NCBI RefSeq assembly: GCF_963924675.1
Contig: NC_089234.1
Span: forward strand, 56,291,682 to 56,355,681
Length of the DNA: 64,000 nucleotides
Reading direction: 5' to 3'
From: Phocoena phocoena
Taxonomy: Eukaryota; Chordata; Mammalia; Artiodactyla; Phocoenidae
The translations under genes and the position numbers were made by a program. This document shows positions 36,793-48,629 of this stretch, in pieces; the stretch's first letter is position 1; the number at the start of each line of letters is the position of its first letter. The notes under the pieces were generated by a model. That model was not told the DNA's origin. It was given only the letters and a program-made list of their open reading frames with translations, and did not search any database.

Positions 36793-37020
36793 ATATCGGG
36801 GGTCGGCAAATTATGTCTTATAGGCCAAATGTGGCCTGATGCCTGTTTGTAAATCAAGTTTTATTGGAACATAGCAATGCCTTTTCATTATGTATCATCT
36901 CGAACTGATTTTCTGCTGTAACAGTAAAGATGAATAATTACGTCAGAGACTGTATGACATCTGTAAAGTATTTACTATCTTACTTTTTACAGGAAAAATT
37001 TAGACTCCTGACCCATACTG
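36793..37020 (-). mobile_element. hAT-Charlie-type element
   Basis: Starts GGGGGTCGGCAAATTATG and holds AAGTTTTATTGGAACATAGC. It matches the 5876-6110 element in reverse orientation. Confidence 0.7.
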
Positions 37021-37735
37021 CATGCAGGGAGAAAATAAAACATAGAGTCGGATCCCATTACTGTTAACTGATTAGGTATATTTATATATTCATTAAAATT
37101 TGGAAGAAAATAAGGTCGAGCCATAAACAATGATTGTGAAGTTAAGGCAGAGGCAGAGGGGAAAAATTAAGAGACGGACGAGGGACTTTTGCTTTTCACT
37201 TTATACATTTCTGTTTTGTTTAGGTGTAGGTAGATTAAACATGCATAACTATCATCAGGAAAAGTGCTTAAGACACTTCTTTTTAGGAAAAATGAATGTA
37301 TATGGGCCTAAGACCACAAAAGGATGTAAGTAGCTTTATCGGGATGGGAATGAAGTTCCGTTCACTGCATAGACCATTCTAGGGCTATGCATTTCCTAGT
37401 TCCTTATTTCTAAGTGTCCTATATACAGCAGGCAAGTATGAGACACGGTGACATTTTCTCCTCCCTTCAGAGCTTGCTGTAATTGTTGGGCTCTGGACCT
37501 GCCAGGCTAGCAAGCATGTGTCTTATTCTACCACAACCTGTTCCTCCTGTAATTGTATACCCAGCACCGAGACAGCACCCTGGACTGAGCTGCCGAAATC
37601 CAAGCTCCAAGGCTACCCTTCTCCATAGGCTTCAACTTGGCAACACTGGCCTTGATCGTGGCCTTATTCTGTTTTGCAGTCTTTTTTGTTTTTTTTAACA
37701 AGGCATCTTCCCAAGAAATGACATGCCTTTCTAGG
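37021..37735. other. No recognisable feature
   Basis: Intergenic, no clear repeat or exon. Confidence 0.4.
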
Positions 37736-37739
37736 ATCT

Positions 37740-38330
37740 TTTATCCATTAATTAATTAAAATAAAAATTATTAGTTTAATAGATCATACATATTAGTTGC
37801 ACACATGTTAAATGTATAAAATTAAGTAAACAGTGAAAGTAGGTCTCCCTCCTATTTCTCAGTCACCCAGCCCCCCTCCTTATGGACAGTCATGGTTAAT
37901 AGTTTCTTCTTCATCCTTCTAGAAATAGTTTATGCATATACAAGCATAATCCAAGCATAACATGCTATATACTTTATATACATTCTATATAGCTTTTAAA
38001 AACAATATAATGTATAGATTATTTTTTAATCCATCCATCAGTCTTTCTAAGGGCTACATGGTATTCCATGTAAAAAGTAATTTATTTAGCCTTTCTCCTA
38101 CTGACAAATATTTAGGTTGTTTTCAGTCGTCTTCTATTTCACCCACAGCTTCAATGAACATCCTGTGCATATATCTTGGTGCATGAATGTGAGCTTAACA
38201 GTAGGGGAAATTCCCAGAACTGGAATTGCTCTGTCATTTTAAAAAACATTTAGTTGTATTAATATTGCCAGATTATCCCCCAAAGGAGGTGTCTTAAATC
38301 ATAATTCTACCGTTTATCACTGAGTCCCAG
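37740..38330 (-). repeat. Old L1 (L1M-type) 3' fragment
   Basis: CTACATGGTATTCCATGTAA, TTAGGTTGTTTTCAGTCGTC, GGAATTGCTCTGTCATTTTA and GCCAGATTATCCCCCAAAGG are blocks of an old L1 3' region. Confidence 0.55.
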
Positions 38331-39068
38331 GTTTCCCACACCCTCTTCAATGTGGCATATTAACCAGAATGATTCTGACTACAAATAACAGAAAACCTGG
38401 CTAAAGTGGCTGAGACATTCCATGTTTATCCTCTGATAACATGGAAATCCAGAGGTGAGTTGGCCACAGGGCTGGTTGATAACAGGAATGAGCCATCTTT
38501 ACCAAGAGTCTCGGTGTTCTCCATTTTTGTGCCCTGCTGCCTTCAGGTTGGCAGTGTCTGTGCTCATGGTCATCAATGGTGGCAGTTATTTTAGCAGCCA
38601 CGTACAGACACAACAATGTCCTGTGAAGAAGAGGACATTTTCTCTTGTGGGACTCTTCAATATAGAGGAAATATTTTCTAGAGAAAGCCAGTACATTTCC
38701 CTTCAGGTCCTGTGGGCCACGATGGGGTTCCAGGCCCACACCCAAAATAGTAACCAGAAACAGATCTGATAATTATGCGTTTGACTTAGACTTTGGGCGA
38801 TTATGGTTTATCCATGTTAGACTGGCAGGTGAGGTCACCTGCACCGTACATGGGGACAAGTGTAAGAGGAGAGGATTGACCGGCGTGCAATATGAGAGAA
38901 ATCTGGGAGTGATAGAAATTTCTGTGTCTCTATTTTAGTGATGGCTGTGTGCTTGTATAAACTTGTCACAATTAATGGAACGCACAGTGAAAATCAGTGC
39001 ATTTTATGGCATAAAATGAGATTGAGATATGGCATATCTCAATAAAATTGATTTAAAAACATAAGACA

Positions 39069-39277
39069 GGGCTTCCCTGGTGGCGCAGTGGTTGGGAGTC
39101 CGCCTGCCGATGCAGGGGACACGGGTTCGTGCCCCGGTCCGGGAAGATCCCACGTGCCGCGGAGCGGCTGGGCCCGTGAGCCATGGCCGCTGAGTCTGCG
39201 CGTCCGGAGCCTGTGCTCCCCAACGGGAGAGGCCACACAGTGAGAGACCCGCGTACCACAAAAAACAACAACAAAAA
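39069..39277 (+). mobile_element. CHR-type SINE
   Basis: GGGCTTCCCTGGTGGCGCAG through GACCCGCGTACCACAAAAAA with an A-rich (ACAAC) tail. A box and B box (GGTTCGTGCCCC) are intact. It is the first CHR SINE after a ~20-kb gap. Confidence 0.93.
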
Positions 39278-39474
39278 GACATTATAAAATGACAACAATC
39301 AAAACTGTAGTGCTGATGCATGACTTGGAAGACAGAGTAAAGAAATAAGGAGGCCAGAAATTTCTCCCACATATCTGGTAATTTAGAACCGGATAAATTA
39401 GTGGAGAAAAGGTGGTAATTCAAATGATATGGAGTTACTTGAGTAGTCACGGGGGTAAAATAAAACATCATGCC

Positions 39475-39935
39475 TGTTGAGAATTAAATTGTTGGAGTCC
39501 TAACCCCCCCCAAAAGACTTGTTGGAGTCCTAACGCCTACGACCTCAGATTGTTACGTTACTAGGAAATAATGTCATTACAGATGTAATTAGTTGAAATG
39601 AAGTCACATTTGAGTAGGGTGGGCCCCTAATCTAATATGACTGATGTCCTTAGAGGAAGAGACAGAAACACACATGGAAGATGGCCATGGGAGGATGGAG
39701 GCAGAGAGTGGAACGATCAGTCTGCAAGCCAAGGAAAACTAAGGATTATTGGCCACCACCAGAAGCTAGAAAGAGGCAAGGAAGGAGTCTACCCAGAGCC
39801 TCAGAGGGAGCCTGGTTCTGCTGATACCTAGATTTAGGACTTCTAGACTTCAGCACTGAGGGAGAATAAATTTTTGTTGTTTTAAGTCACCCAGTTAGTG
39901 TTACTTCATTATCATCCGAGGAAACGAATACAAGA
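39475..39935 (+). mobile_element. MaLR-type (MLT1-like) solo LTR
   Basis: GTTGGAGTCCTAACGCCTAC, GTAGGGTGGGCCCCTAATCT, GACTGATGTCCTTAGAGGAA and AATAAATTTTTGTTGTTTTA followed by a CACCCAGTTAGTG block, the usual order of a MaLR LTR with its poly(A) signal. Confidence 0.7.
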
Positions 39936-40480
39936 CTTAGCTAACTCTTCATGCAAAAAGTGAATTACTTGCAAGATGAATAAGGTCTGGATCTGCTGTG
40001 CAACACTGTGCTCATAGCTAACAATATTGTATTATGTAATTAAAAATCTGAGAAGGCAGATCTCATGTTAAGTGTTCTTACTGCAGTCAAATAAAAATAA
40101 CTAACCAGATAAATAACTGAAGAATTAAAAAGAAAAAGTAACAGAAGAAAATATGCCAGGCATAAAAAATAAATCTCAGATTGAAAGGCATTTTAACTAT
40201 GATATAATATTCAAAGGCATAAATTAAAGCTGTAAATAACTAAATTACTTTAAAAATATTCATATCAAAAATAATAAAATATCGTATATAATAGCATAAA
40301 CCCACTTGTCAAAAGACAAAGGTGATGTTTTTATTTCTGATAATCACAAACTGGTAAATTGTTCCAAAAAAGCTACCTACCTATCTATCTATCTACCTAT
40401 CTTTTTCAAAGAGAAAATGTTTGCTGAGGGCACTGGTGAGCTACAAAGACAGTGACAAAGGTCAAGATTTATCGCTATGT
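39936..40480. other. AT-rich, (CTAT)n at 40372-40402
   Basis: No named repeat beyond the tetranucleotide run. Confidence 0.4.
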
Positions 40481-40499
40481 ATTTAATGCTTTTCCATGT

Positions 40500-41400
40500 A
40501 ACTTTAAATGGATTCATTTTTAAAATTTCATATTGTTTATGTTTGTTTTTCACATATAGAGATCCATATACATTATGGTATATTGACCATATATCCAGTG
40601 ACTTCCCTAAATTTACTTATCAATGCTAATAATTTGGCTTTATTCCTTTGTGTGTCCTACATACACAATTATATCTGCCAACATGGGAGTATTATTTCTT
40701 TATTTTCAGTTATTATACTTCTATTACTTTTTTTTTTTTTTTTTTGGTCTTATTGCTTTAGTGAATACCTCCTGTACGGTGTTTAACAGAAAAGGTATAG
40801 TGAACATACCTGTGTTGTTCCCAATACCTGGGAGTATATATCAATATATCACGTTTTCTTTACCCATTCATCTGTTGATGGACACTCAGGTTGCTTCCAT
40901 ACCGTGGCAATTGTAAATAATGCTGCTATAAACATTGGGGTGATTGCTGTGCTGGCTTTTTTTGACTTCCATTTGCACAGAATGCCTTTTTCCATCCCCT
41001 CACTTTCAGTCTATGTGTGTCTCTAGATCTGAAGTGATTCTCTTGTAGGCAGCATATACATGGGTCTTGTTTCTGTATCCATTCAGGCACTCTATATCCT
41101 TTGGTTGGAGCATTTAGTCCATTTACATTTAAGGTAATTATTGTTATGAATGTTCTTATTGCCACTTTGTTAATTGTTTTGGACCTATTTTTGTAGGTCT
41201 TTTTTTCTCCCCCTTTCTTTTTTCCTTCTTCTTTGGTTCTCCTCTTATGATTTGATGACTATCTTTAGTGTTATGTTTGGATTCAGTTTTCTTTTTCATA
41301 TGTGTATCTATTACAGATTTTTGGTTTGTGGTTACCATGAGGTTTTTGTATAGCAGTCTATATGTGTACATGATAGTTTTAAGTTGCTGCTCTCTTCATT
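40500..41400 (-). mobile_element. L1 with ORF2 5' end joined to ORF2 3' end
   Basis: On the minus strand 41165-40945 reads TIITLNVNGLNAPTKGYRV, then KQDPCICCLQENHFRSRD, the start of the ORF2 endonuclease domain. Immediately below (about 40945-40830) come TTTATAGCAGCATTATTTAC and the block near the ORF2 C-terminus. The reverse transcriptase part is absent. Older L1-like AT-rich sequence continues to 40500. Confidence 0.75.
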
Positions 41401-41404
41401 TCAA

Positions 41405-42560
41405 ATGCCCCTGGCTGGGTTGGTTTATGGGCCCTGCCTTGTGTAAATGCTGCTGGCTGCTGGCTAGTGGGGCCTGGTTACAAGGCAGCAGACTGTAGAA
41501 CCTCAGGGGGCCGTGGGGCTAGTGCTGGCTCACTGGTGGACAGAGTCAGGGTTCAGAAGACTGCAGGGCTGTTGCCCCCTCCACTGGTGGGTGAAGCCAG
41601 GTCCTGGGATTAGTGCCAGACTACTGGCAGGCAGAGCCGGGTCCTGGAGTCTGGCTACAGGGCCCAGGGGTCCCAGAGCTGGTGTCAGATCACTGTTGGG
41701 GGTTGGGGGGCCTGGTTGCTGACACAGTTGAGTATGGCATCCAGGGTGTCCCGAAGGTTGTGTTGGCCTGTTACTGGGCACGGCCAGGGCCCAGCTGGTC
41801 CAAGGATAGGGTCTGGCCTGCTGGGGGACGGTGGTTTTCTTGCATCTGGAGTCTGCCCCCTGGTGGGTGAGGCTGGTCTAGGCTAGAGCAGGCTTCCTGG
41901 AGGGCAGGGCTGGTGCTGGCCAACTGGTGGGCGGAGCTGAGTCCTGGCCCTCTGGTGAGCAGGGCCGTGTCTAGGAGCATGTCTAGAGGCAACTGTGGCC
42001 TATCTGCTGATGCGTGGGCCGCGTCCCCGCCCAGTTAGTTGTGAGGCATCCCAGCACGGGCACCTACAGGCTGTTGGCGGGGCCAGGTCTCAGAGCTAAT
42101 GAGCAAGAGGGAGGAGCCCAAGAGAGTGCCCTGGCACGAACTTCCACGCATAGAAGGAGCTACCAAATATGGCTGCTGTCAGTGTCTGTGTCCCCAGCAT
42201 GAGGTGCAGCCCCTCTGCCCCCACCATCCCACCCCTCCAGGAGACTCTCCAAGACTAGAAGGTAGGTCTGGCCCAGGCTTTTGCCCTGGGTCCCAGGGCC
42301 CGTGAGATTTTGTGCGTACCCTTTAAGAGTGAAGTCTCTATTTCCTCCAGTCCTGCGGGGCTCCTGCAATTAAGTCCTGCTGATTTTCAAAGCCAAATGC
42401 TCTTGGGGCTTGTCTTCCTGGTGCGGGACCCCTGGGCCAGGGAGCCCGATGTGGGTCTCAGAACTCTCACACCTGCAGGAGAACCTCTGCACTAAAATTA
42501 TCCTCCAGTTTGTGGTTGCTCACCCCAGGGTTGTGGGAATTGATTACATCATAAGCCTGC
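41405..42560. repeat. GC-rich block with CTGGTGGGC-type repeats
   Basis: Repeating phrases such as CACTGGTGGACAGAG, CACTGGTGGGTGAAGCCAGG and AACTGGTGGGCGGAGCTGAG with GGGTCCTGG at irregular 50-100 bp spacing. GC-rich against AT-rich flanks. It lies directly 5' of the minus-strand L1 ORF2 start, so an L1 5' region is likely but unproven. ORFs here are by-products. Confidence 0.45.
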
Positions 42561-42589
42561 CCCTCCTACCACGAGATGTTGATTCTTGA

Positions 42590-43300
42590 AACTGGGTGAT
42601 GGATACATAAGGTCTATTATACTCTTCTGTTTATTTTTTATATGTTGGAAATTCTCCATAAAGAAAACTTAAATTTTTTGACAACACCAAGTTTTAGTAA
42701 GGTTTTGGAGTAACTAGTACTCATAGATACTGGTAAGTCAGGAGATTGGTACACTTTTGGGTAGAAATATAGCAATCTCAAGTATATTTAAAGATGAGCA
42801 TAATCTACCACCAACCAGTTCTTCTTCTGCATATATGCGATAGAGATACCCTTACAGATATATACAAGGAGGCAGGCAAAATACTCACAAAGCAGCACAT
42901 TTTTTGCATGTGCAAAAAGTTGGAAGCAATGTAGATGTCCATCAACAGGAAAATAGATGGATTGTGGTATATAAATTAACCTCGATGATGCACAGACACA
43001 ATCTTGAGGTGGAAAAAAAAAAGAAAATAAGCAAATTTTAGAAGGCTCCATTTATTTTATATAAAGCTTTAAACATATTTAACAATGTTATGCTCACATA
43101 TATAAGACTAATTGCAGATGATATAAAATTATAATGAGATGCAAAAGAATGGCTGGCACTGAATTTTGGATAGTAGCTACTTGTAGAGGAGGGAGGAAAT
43201 GTGTTTTGGGAAATACACAAAATGGGCTTCAAATATATTGGAATTGCATTAACTGTTATGCTCGGTTTTACACGTTACACAAGTGTTTATTTTAATATTT
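42590..43300 (+). repeat. Old L1 fragment, plus strand
   Basis: AAACTGGGTGATGGATACAT and AATGTAGATGTCCATCAACA, then ATGGATTGTGGTATATAAAT, ORF2-end phrases read on the plus strand. Confidence 0.55.
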
Positions 43301-43350
43301 TATATCATTTTTTTATGTCTGAAGTTTCACAATTTAAAGATGTCAAAATA

Positions 43351-43563
43351 GGGCTTCCCTAGTGGCGCAGTGGTTGGGAGTCCGCCTGCCGATGCAGGGG
43401 ACACGGGTTCGTGCCCCGGTCCGGGAAGATCCCACATGCTGCGGAGCGGCTGGGCCCGTGAGCCGTGGCTGCTGAGCCTGTGCGTCCGGAGCCTGTGCTC
43501 CGCAACGGGAGAGGCCACAACAGTGAGAGGCCCGTGTACTGCAAAAAAAAAAAAAAAAAAAAA
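43351..43563 (+). mobile_element. CHR-type SINE
   Basis: GGGCTTCCCTAGTGGCGCAG through GGCCCGTGTACTGC and poly-A. The duplication GTCAAAATA is at 43342-43350 and 43564-43572. Confidence 0.95.
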
Positions 43564-43984
43564 GTCAAAATATGTGAAGGAATAAAATAAAGGTTATAAG
43601 CTTGGTGGAGTATGAACACAAAAGAGGAACCATAGATCCAGCCAAGGCACTCACAGGAAGCTCCCTGATAAGGAGATATTTGTCTTGAAGGATGAAAATG
43701 AAAAGAATGCTTTCATCTGTGAGACAGAAACAGAAAAAATGTTCACAGTAAGTTGTGTCATTGTTTTCTTGGGCCAGGAGGCTAAATTAAGGCAGCTGAC
43801 TTTTTTTTTTAACAGCCGAGGAGCTAAGAATGTGTTGGGTTTTTTTTTACATTTTTTTTAATGGTTACATTTTAAATGGCTATATAAGTATTTACATAAT
43901 GTCTTCAGTTTTGCCTCTTGGTCCATAAAGCCTAAAATATTTACTATCTGGTACTTTAAGAGAAAGTTTGTTAGTCTCTGGAAC

Positions 43985-44165
43985 TTTTTTTAAAAATGAA
44001 GTATTGTTGATTTATAATATTATATGAGTTTCAGGTGTACAGCATAGTGATTCAGTATTTTTGCAGATTATACTCCGTTATAGGTTATTACAAGATAATG
44101 GCTCTAATTCCCTGTGCTATACAGTATATCCTGTGGCTTATCAACCCCTGGAACTTTAAATGCTT
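43985..44165 (-). mobile_element. L1 3' UTR fragment
   Basis: GTATTGTTGATTTATAATAT, GTTTCAGGTGTACAGCATAG and CCTGTGCTATACAGTATATC, the minus-strand L1 3' UTR. Confidence 0.75.
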
Positions 44166-45040
44166 CTTTCCTAGTAATTCCGGGTGTATCTTCCTGATCG
44201 TGGGACTTTTAGTGTAAAACTTCTTATGGTCTCAAGGGAGTAAATGCAGGTTTATATTAATTGCAAAGCACAGAAATATAACTTAAACTACCTTAAGCAA
44301 AAAGAATGAATTGTTGATTATGAGTCTGGAAGTGCAGGGTAATGGCTTCAGGTGCAGTATGATTCACAGGCTCTAATGATATCATAAGAATTTTGTCTCT
44401 GGGTCCCTAGACTCCGCTTTCCTCTGGGTTGACTTTATTATCAGGTAAGCTCTCCCACTGTGATGGAAAAGACAGCCAGCAGGAGCCCCAGGCTTCTAAT
44501 TGAGCAGCTGTGCAAACTGTCATTCATGATTGTTCCAGGAAAAGTCGGAGGATACGTATTCCTTATCCTGGATCAACTGTCCACCCCTGGATCTGGGGGG
44601 GGAGGGTGTCTCTTTGGTTAACAGGGCCCAAGAGTGTAGGAAAATTACAAGACTTTTACACAAGAAGAAAGAATGGGTTCAGGTGTCCCCTAAGCACTAG
44701 ATGGCAGACACTATTTTTGTTTACCCCTCAGCTATTCCACCTTTACTACCCCTCCGGCTTCAAGATCTCAAGGCTGATGATAAACTGACTTTCCTGCTCT
44801 TTGGGTGTAATACGTTCTTCGTATACTTCCTATTTAGTCTGCTCACTTTTTGGTGCACCATGTATTTGGATTAACTCTGTTTTGTTTTCACTACGTAGTT
44901 TTGACTCCACATTTGCCATCTCCTTGTAACTCAGTGACTTTCGTGCTTAGATTTCTTAGTCACACTTTTGAAAATTCAGCTTTTTAGATTGCTCCTATTC
45001 CATCCATATTAGAAATTAGTGGGAATTGTGATACAGGCAT
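44166..45040. other. No recognisable feature
   Basis: Intergenic, no clear repeat or exon. Confidence 0.35.
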
Positions 45041-45053
45041 AAAACCTACAATG

Positions 45054-45262
45054 GGGCTTCCCTGGTGGCGCAGTGGTTGAGAGTCCGCCTGCCGATGCAG
45101 GGGACACGGGTTCGTGCCCCGGTCCGGGAAGATCCCACATGCCGTGGAGCCGCTGGGCCCGTGAGCCATGGCCGCTGAGCCTGCGCGTCCGGAGCCTGTG
45201 CTCCGCAACGGGAGAGGCCACAACAGTGAGAGGCCCGCGTACCGTAAGACAAAACAGAACAA
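45054..45262 (+). mobile_element. CHR-type SINE
   Basis: GGGCTTCCCTGGTGGCGCAG through GGCCCGCGTACCGTAAGAC. The 13-bp duplication AAAACCTACAATG is at 45041-45053 and 45263-45275. Both pol III boxes are intact. Confidence 0.95.
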
Positions 45263-45483
45263 AAAACCTACAATGAACTGATATTTGGAATACCTACAAG
45301 ATGAATAAACCTTTGCCTTGCCATATTTTCAACATAATTTTAAAATTTCAGACGGTAATCCACTTCTTTAGCCAGTTTTACCAAAGTCCAATTCCCAGCT
45401 AGCAGTAGGACTAGGGAAAGAAAAGGAGGTGAGGAGGTAGAAATATTCTGCCACATTTATAGTGAAATCTGGCTAAAGACTGC

Positions 45484-46012
45484 TGACCTAAAACAAATAG
45501 ACTGCCAGTTATTTCTCCAGCAAAAATGAGTTTATTTGGGATCAGCAAAGGATTGTAATTCAGGGTCTGCAATCATGACGAGTCAAGTACAAGTCCCCAG
45601 TGAAAATAAAAAGAACGCTTTTTTAAAAGGGGAAGAGGGGGAATTCTCTGGTGGTCCAGTGGTTAGGACTCTGCACTTCCAAAGCAGGGGGCCCAGGGTT
45701 CAATCCCTGGTCAGGGAATTAGGATCCCACAAGGGTATGGAGTGGCCAAAAAATTAAATAAAAAGGGAAGAGGAAGTTGAGAGGGCTATAGTAAACAAAG
45801 AGCCCATTGGAGGAATTGAGAGTTCGAAGTATAGTGACTTTTCATTGGTTGAGTTGTGACAGTCTCTCATTGGCTGAGCTCTTGCCAGGCAAGAATAAGA
45901 AGCATTTCTTCTTTCTGTTGGGCTCTCCTATCATCATAGGACATGAGAGTTTCCCCTTCTGGCCTCTTGACGAAGTTAACTGAGGTTTCTGTTTATTAAT
46001 GTTTATAAGGCA
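45484..46012 (-). mobile_element. Solo LTR of the same ERV family as at 51.6-58.5 kb
   Basis: Begins TGACCTAAAACAAATAGACT and ends near TTTATAAGGCA. It shares CTCCAGCAAAAATGAGTTTA, GGATCAGCAAAGGATTGTAA, GTTGGGCTCTCC and GAGGTTTCTGTTTATTAATG blocks with the two LTRs of the provirus. The AATAAA (reverse of TTTATT) is kept. A SINE at 45639-45760 is nested inside. No internal viral sequence adjoins it. Confidence 0.8.
45639..45760 (+). mobile_element. tRNA-derived SINE nested in the solo LTR
   Basis: GAATTCTCTGGTGGTCCAGT, GGTTAGGACTCTGCACTTCC and GGGTTCAATCCCTGGTCAGG. Shorter and different from the main CHR copies. Flanks AAAAGGGGAAGAGG and AAAAGGGAAGAGG form an almost perfect duplication. Confidence 0.85.
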
Positions 46013-47640
46013 CGCTTCCTCAATTCTACATAACAGAGTAAGAGTGTTCAGCCTTCATTATTGTCATTAATATGCCATCTGATTAGACCATATAGTCTTT
46101 GACATGCCAGGGAATTGGCATGGGCAAAATTCTCAGGTCCTGGTACTCTCGCTTAAAGCAGGAATTCTATCTAAATGATAAGTTTTGTAGGAAAAAAAGA
46201 AAAAAGAAAGAAAATACACACAAGTATGGACTACCTCAGGCGTCAGATTTGGGGAAGAGATGTAGAGATTTCAGAAAACTTTCCCATTTGGACTGAGCCA
46301 GACTAGTCGTGGCTACAGAACCAACCATTAGGCAGCCAGCTCCAAAGAATACCTGCCAGCAACTCTCTTCCCAGCACTTGACACAACTACCCCCAGCCTC
46401 AGGTCATATTCCCCCGCTCCTGAGTGTTTCTCAGTTACATAGGCTCATGGCCTGTGGGTAGTCACTCCATCTCTGGCATTGGAACTACCTCCCCATCAAT
46501 GGGTGCATCTGATCTTTCCCCTGTACAATTTTCTAATCAGGGGCTATTTGTCCTAGTCCCAGCTGTAGTGGCCCCTAACACAGTGGGTCCTCTGTGATTG
46601 GAAGCCGTTATTCAAGCAGTTGGAGTCCTGGTGTCAGTCATTTAAAGCAACTATTCTTCCAAAACAAGCACTGAAGGACGAATCTCAGTGCAAATCGCAG
46701 AAAGCCCAACTCCACCCCCTCTAACTCATCACTATGTACGCTAGATCCCCCCTTCCCCATACTGACGCCAGGTCACATTGTCCACAGAGCATAGCACAGC
46801 CAGGAAGGCAGCTGGGTCATCTGCAACCAAACTGCCTGGATTTGAATCCTACTTTGCTGTTCAAGAGCTGTTGGCCTCTGTTGCACCTCTGTTCCTCAGT
46901 TTCCCTGTCTGAAAAAATGTGGATAATAATTACCTTCAATCATTATTATGGAGATTGTGTGAGTTCATATTGGTAGCCTTGCTTAAGACAACACCATGGA
47001 CATTGTGCTATATACGCTGATCAAAAAAACAGCCCATCAAATGCTAAGTCTTCTTTAGACATGGCTGTTAGTTTCTAAGCCGTCACATCTGCATTTCCAC
47101 AACCAGAAAAGGAAAGCTGTCAAGAATAATGACAGGCAGAGGAGGAACTGAGCAAAAAGGAAACCTGGAAAGGACCAATCAAAAGGCCACTACATATCCC
47201 ATTCCAGGAAATAGCCTTGGATCTGTTCTGGCTCCCATGAAGCCAGGATCTAAAACCTCGACCCCCACCCAGAGAAATGGAGACTTTAACAAGAGGGAAT
47301 TAACAAGCTCTGCCCATTAAAAAAAAAAAAAGAAGAAAGAATGAAAAGAAAAGAAAAAACCCCACAGAAGTCCCTAGTTGTAGCTACTGAGACACTTCCT
47401 GGAGGAAGGTAGCTGACTTTTTATCAGATGTGTCACTCGGTGCAGTAATTGCTGGCACTAATGGTGCAATAGCAGTCTGCTCAGGGTACTGTTTACCCAC
47501 GTCTGTTCTATCTTTCAACTTCAAAGTGCCTATTGCCTCATAGAGCACATCAAAATGACTCCACTGTTGTTACGGACAGTGGCCTAACGCAAGACACAGA
47601 AGTCAAGTGATTTCTCTAGACAAGCAAAAGAAAAGATAAT
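46013..47640. other. Mostly unannotatable; MIR at about 46830-46980
   Basis: TGCCTGGATTTGAATCCTAC, then GTTCCTCAGTTTCCCTGTCT, then GTGGATAATAATTACC mark a plus-strand MIR. A poly-A/GAAA run sits at 47320-47357. No gene seen. Confidence 0.5.
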
Positions 47641-47694
47641 CTTTCATGGAGAAGCAAGGCTTGTGTGTGTGTGCACATCCTGAAGCTCCATCTT

Positions 47695-47907
47695 TTTTTT
47701 TTTTTTTTTTTTTTTGCGGTACGCGGGCCTCTCACCGCTGTGGTCTCTCCCGTTGTGGAGCACAGGCTCCGGACACGCAGGCTCAGCGGCCATGGCTCAT
47801 GGGCCTAGCCGCTCCGCGGCATGTAGGATCTTACCGGACCGGGGCACGAACCCATGTCCCCTGCATCGGCAGGCGGACTCTCAACCACTGCGCCACCAAG
47901 GAAGCCC
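47695..47907 (-). mobile_element. CHR-type SINE
   Basis: Poly-T, GCGGTACGCGGGCCTCTCAC through CCACCAAGGAAGCCC. The 14-bp duplication TGAAGCTCCATCTT is at 47681-47694 and 47908-47921. Confidence 0.95.
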
Positions 47908-47921
47908 TGAAGCTCCATCTT

Positions 47922-48625
47922 AATTCACAGGTTGGGGAGACGGAATTGGATTGCAGATTTATTCACCTTCAGGAAACACTAGAATCTGAGGAAGGCGAGG
48001 AGTGATGAGACATGGATGAATGAAACCAAGAAAGAGGTTACAGAGTGGGCATGGTTTTCCTGGTTTTACCGGTAATTTGTCCCCATATTGCTGGTGACTA
48101 GACCTCCTTGTTAAATCAGGAAAAGTATGGAATCGATTGTGACTAAGGGGACACGGTCTTTTACCTCTACTCCACTTCAGCAAACTACTTGTACCTCCAT
48201 ACCTTGATCTGACCATCTCCCTCCACCTCTCCTGCCATTCATTGCAAGAAAGTGACATCGAGACATCACAGCATCCTTAAATTCCTTAACTTTGGATAAG
48301 ACTCCCCATTGATCATCTCCATCCTGGGATTACTTCTACCCTCCCTGCGATGTTAATGTCGGTCAGTCACATCAGCTGCACTCTCTTAGACTCCTTAGTT
48401 TTATCTTCTTCTTTACCTTTTGCTCACTATCCTGCAAACTTCACATATTCTGGATCAACATAGCCTTTTCTCTTTGATTCTACCTCCAATCTCATGTCGA
48501 GAATATGATAACCATGATCACGGACTACTTTACATGCTTAAGATTTCCAAGCTCACCTGGGCCCATATTTCTCCATAATCCATTTCCTCATCTCTGATCA
48601 GTTGCTTTTCATATTTCTATAGCAG
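47922..48625. other. No recognisable feature
   Basis: Intergenic, no clear repeat or exon. Confidence 0.35.
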
Positions 48626-48629
48626 CCCT

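Noticed and set aside
39004..39471. 155-aa minus-strand ORF
   Set aside because: Most of its readable length is a translated CHR SINE; the same peptide words recur in every SINE copy of the window.
40372..40402. Regular short repeats as a possible CRISPR array
   Set aside because: A simple (CTAT)n run with no spacers, and the genome is mammalian.
41513..41870. Overlapping ORFs in the GC-rich block
   Set aside because: Open frames on both strands follow from GC-rich repeat composition; no start context, domain or splice sites.
43351..43563. tRNA gene suggested by intact A and B boxes
   Set aside because: The boxes belong to a SINE with poly-A tail and target duplication; no cloverleaf acceptor stem is formed.
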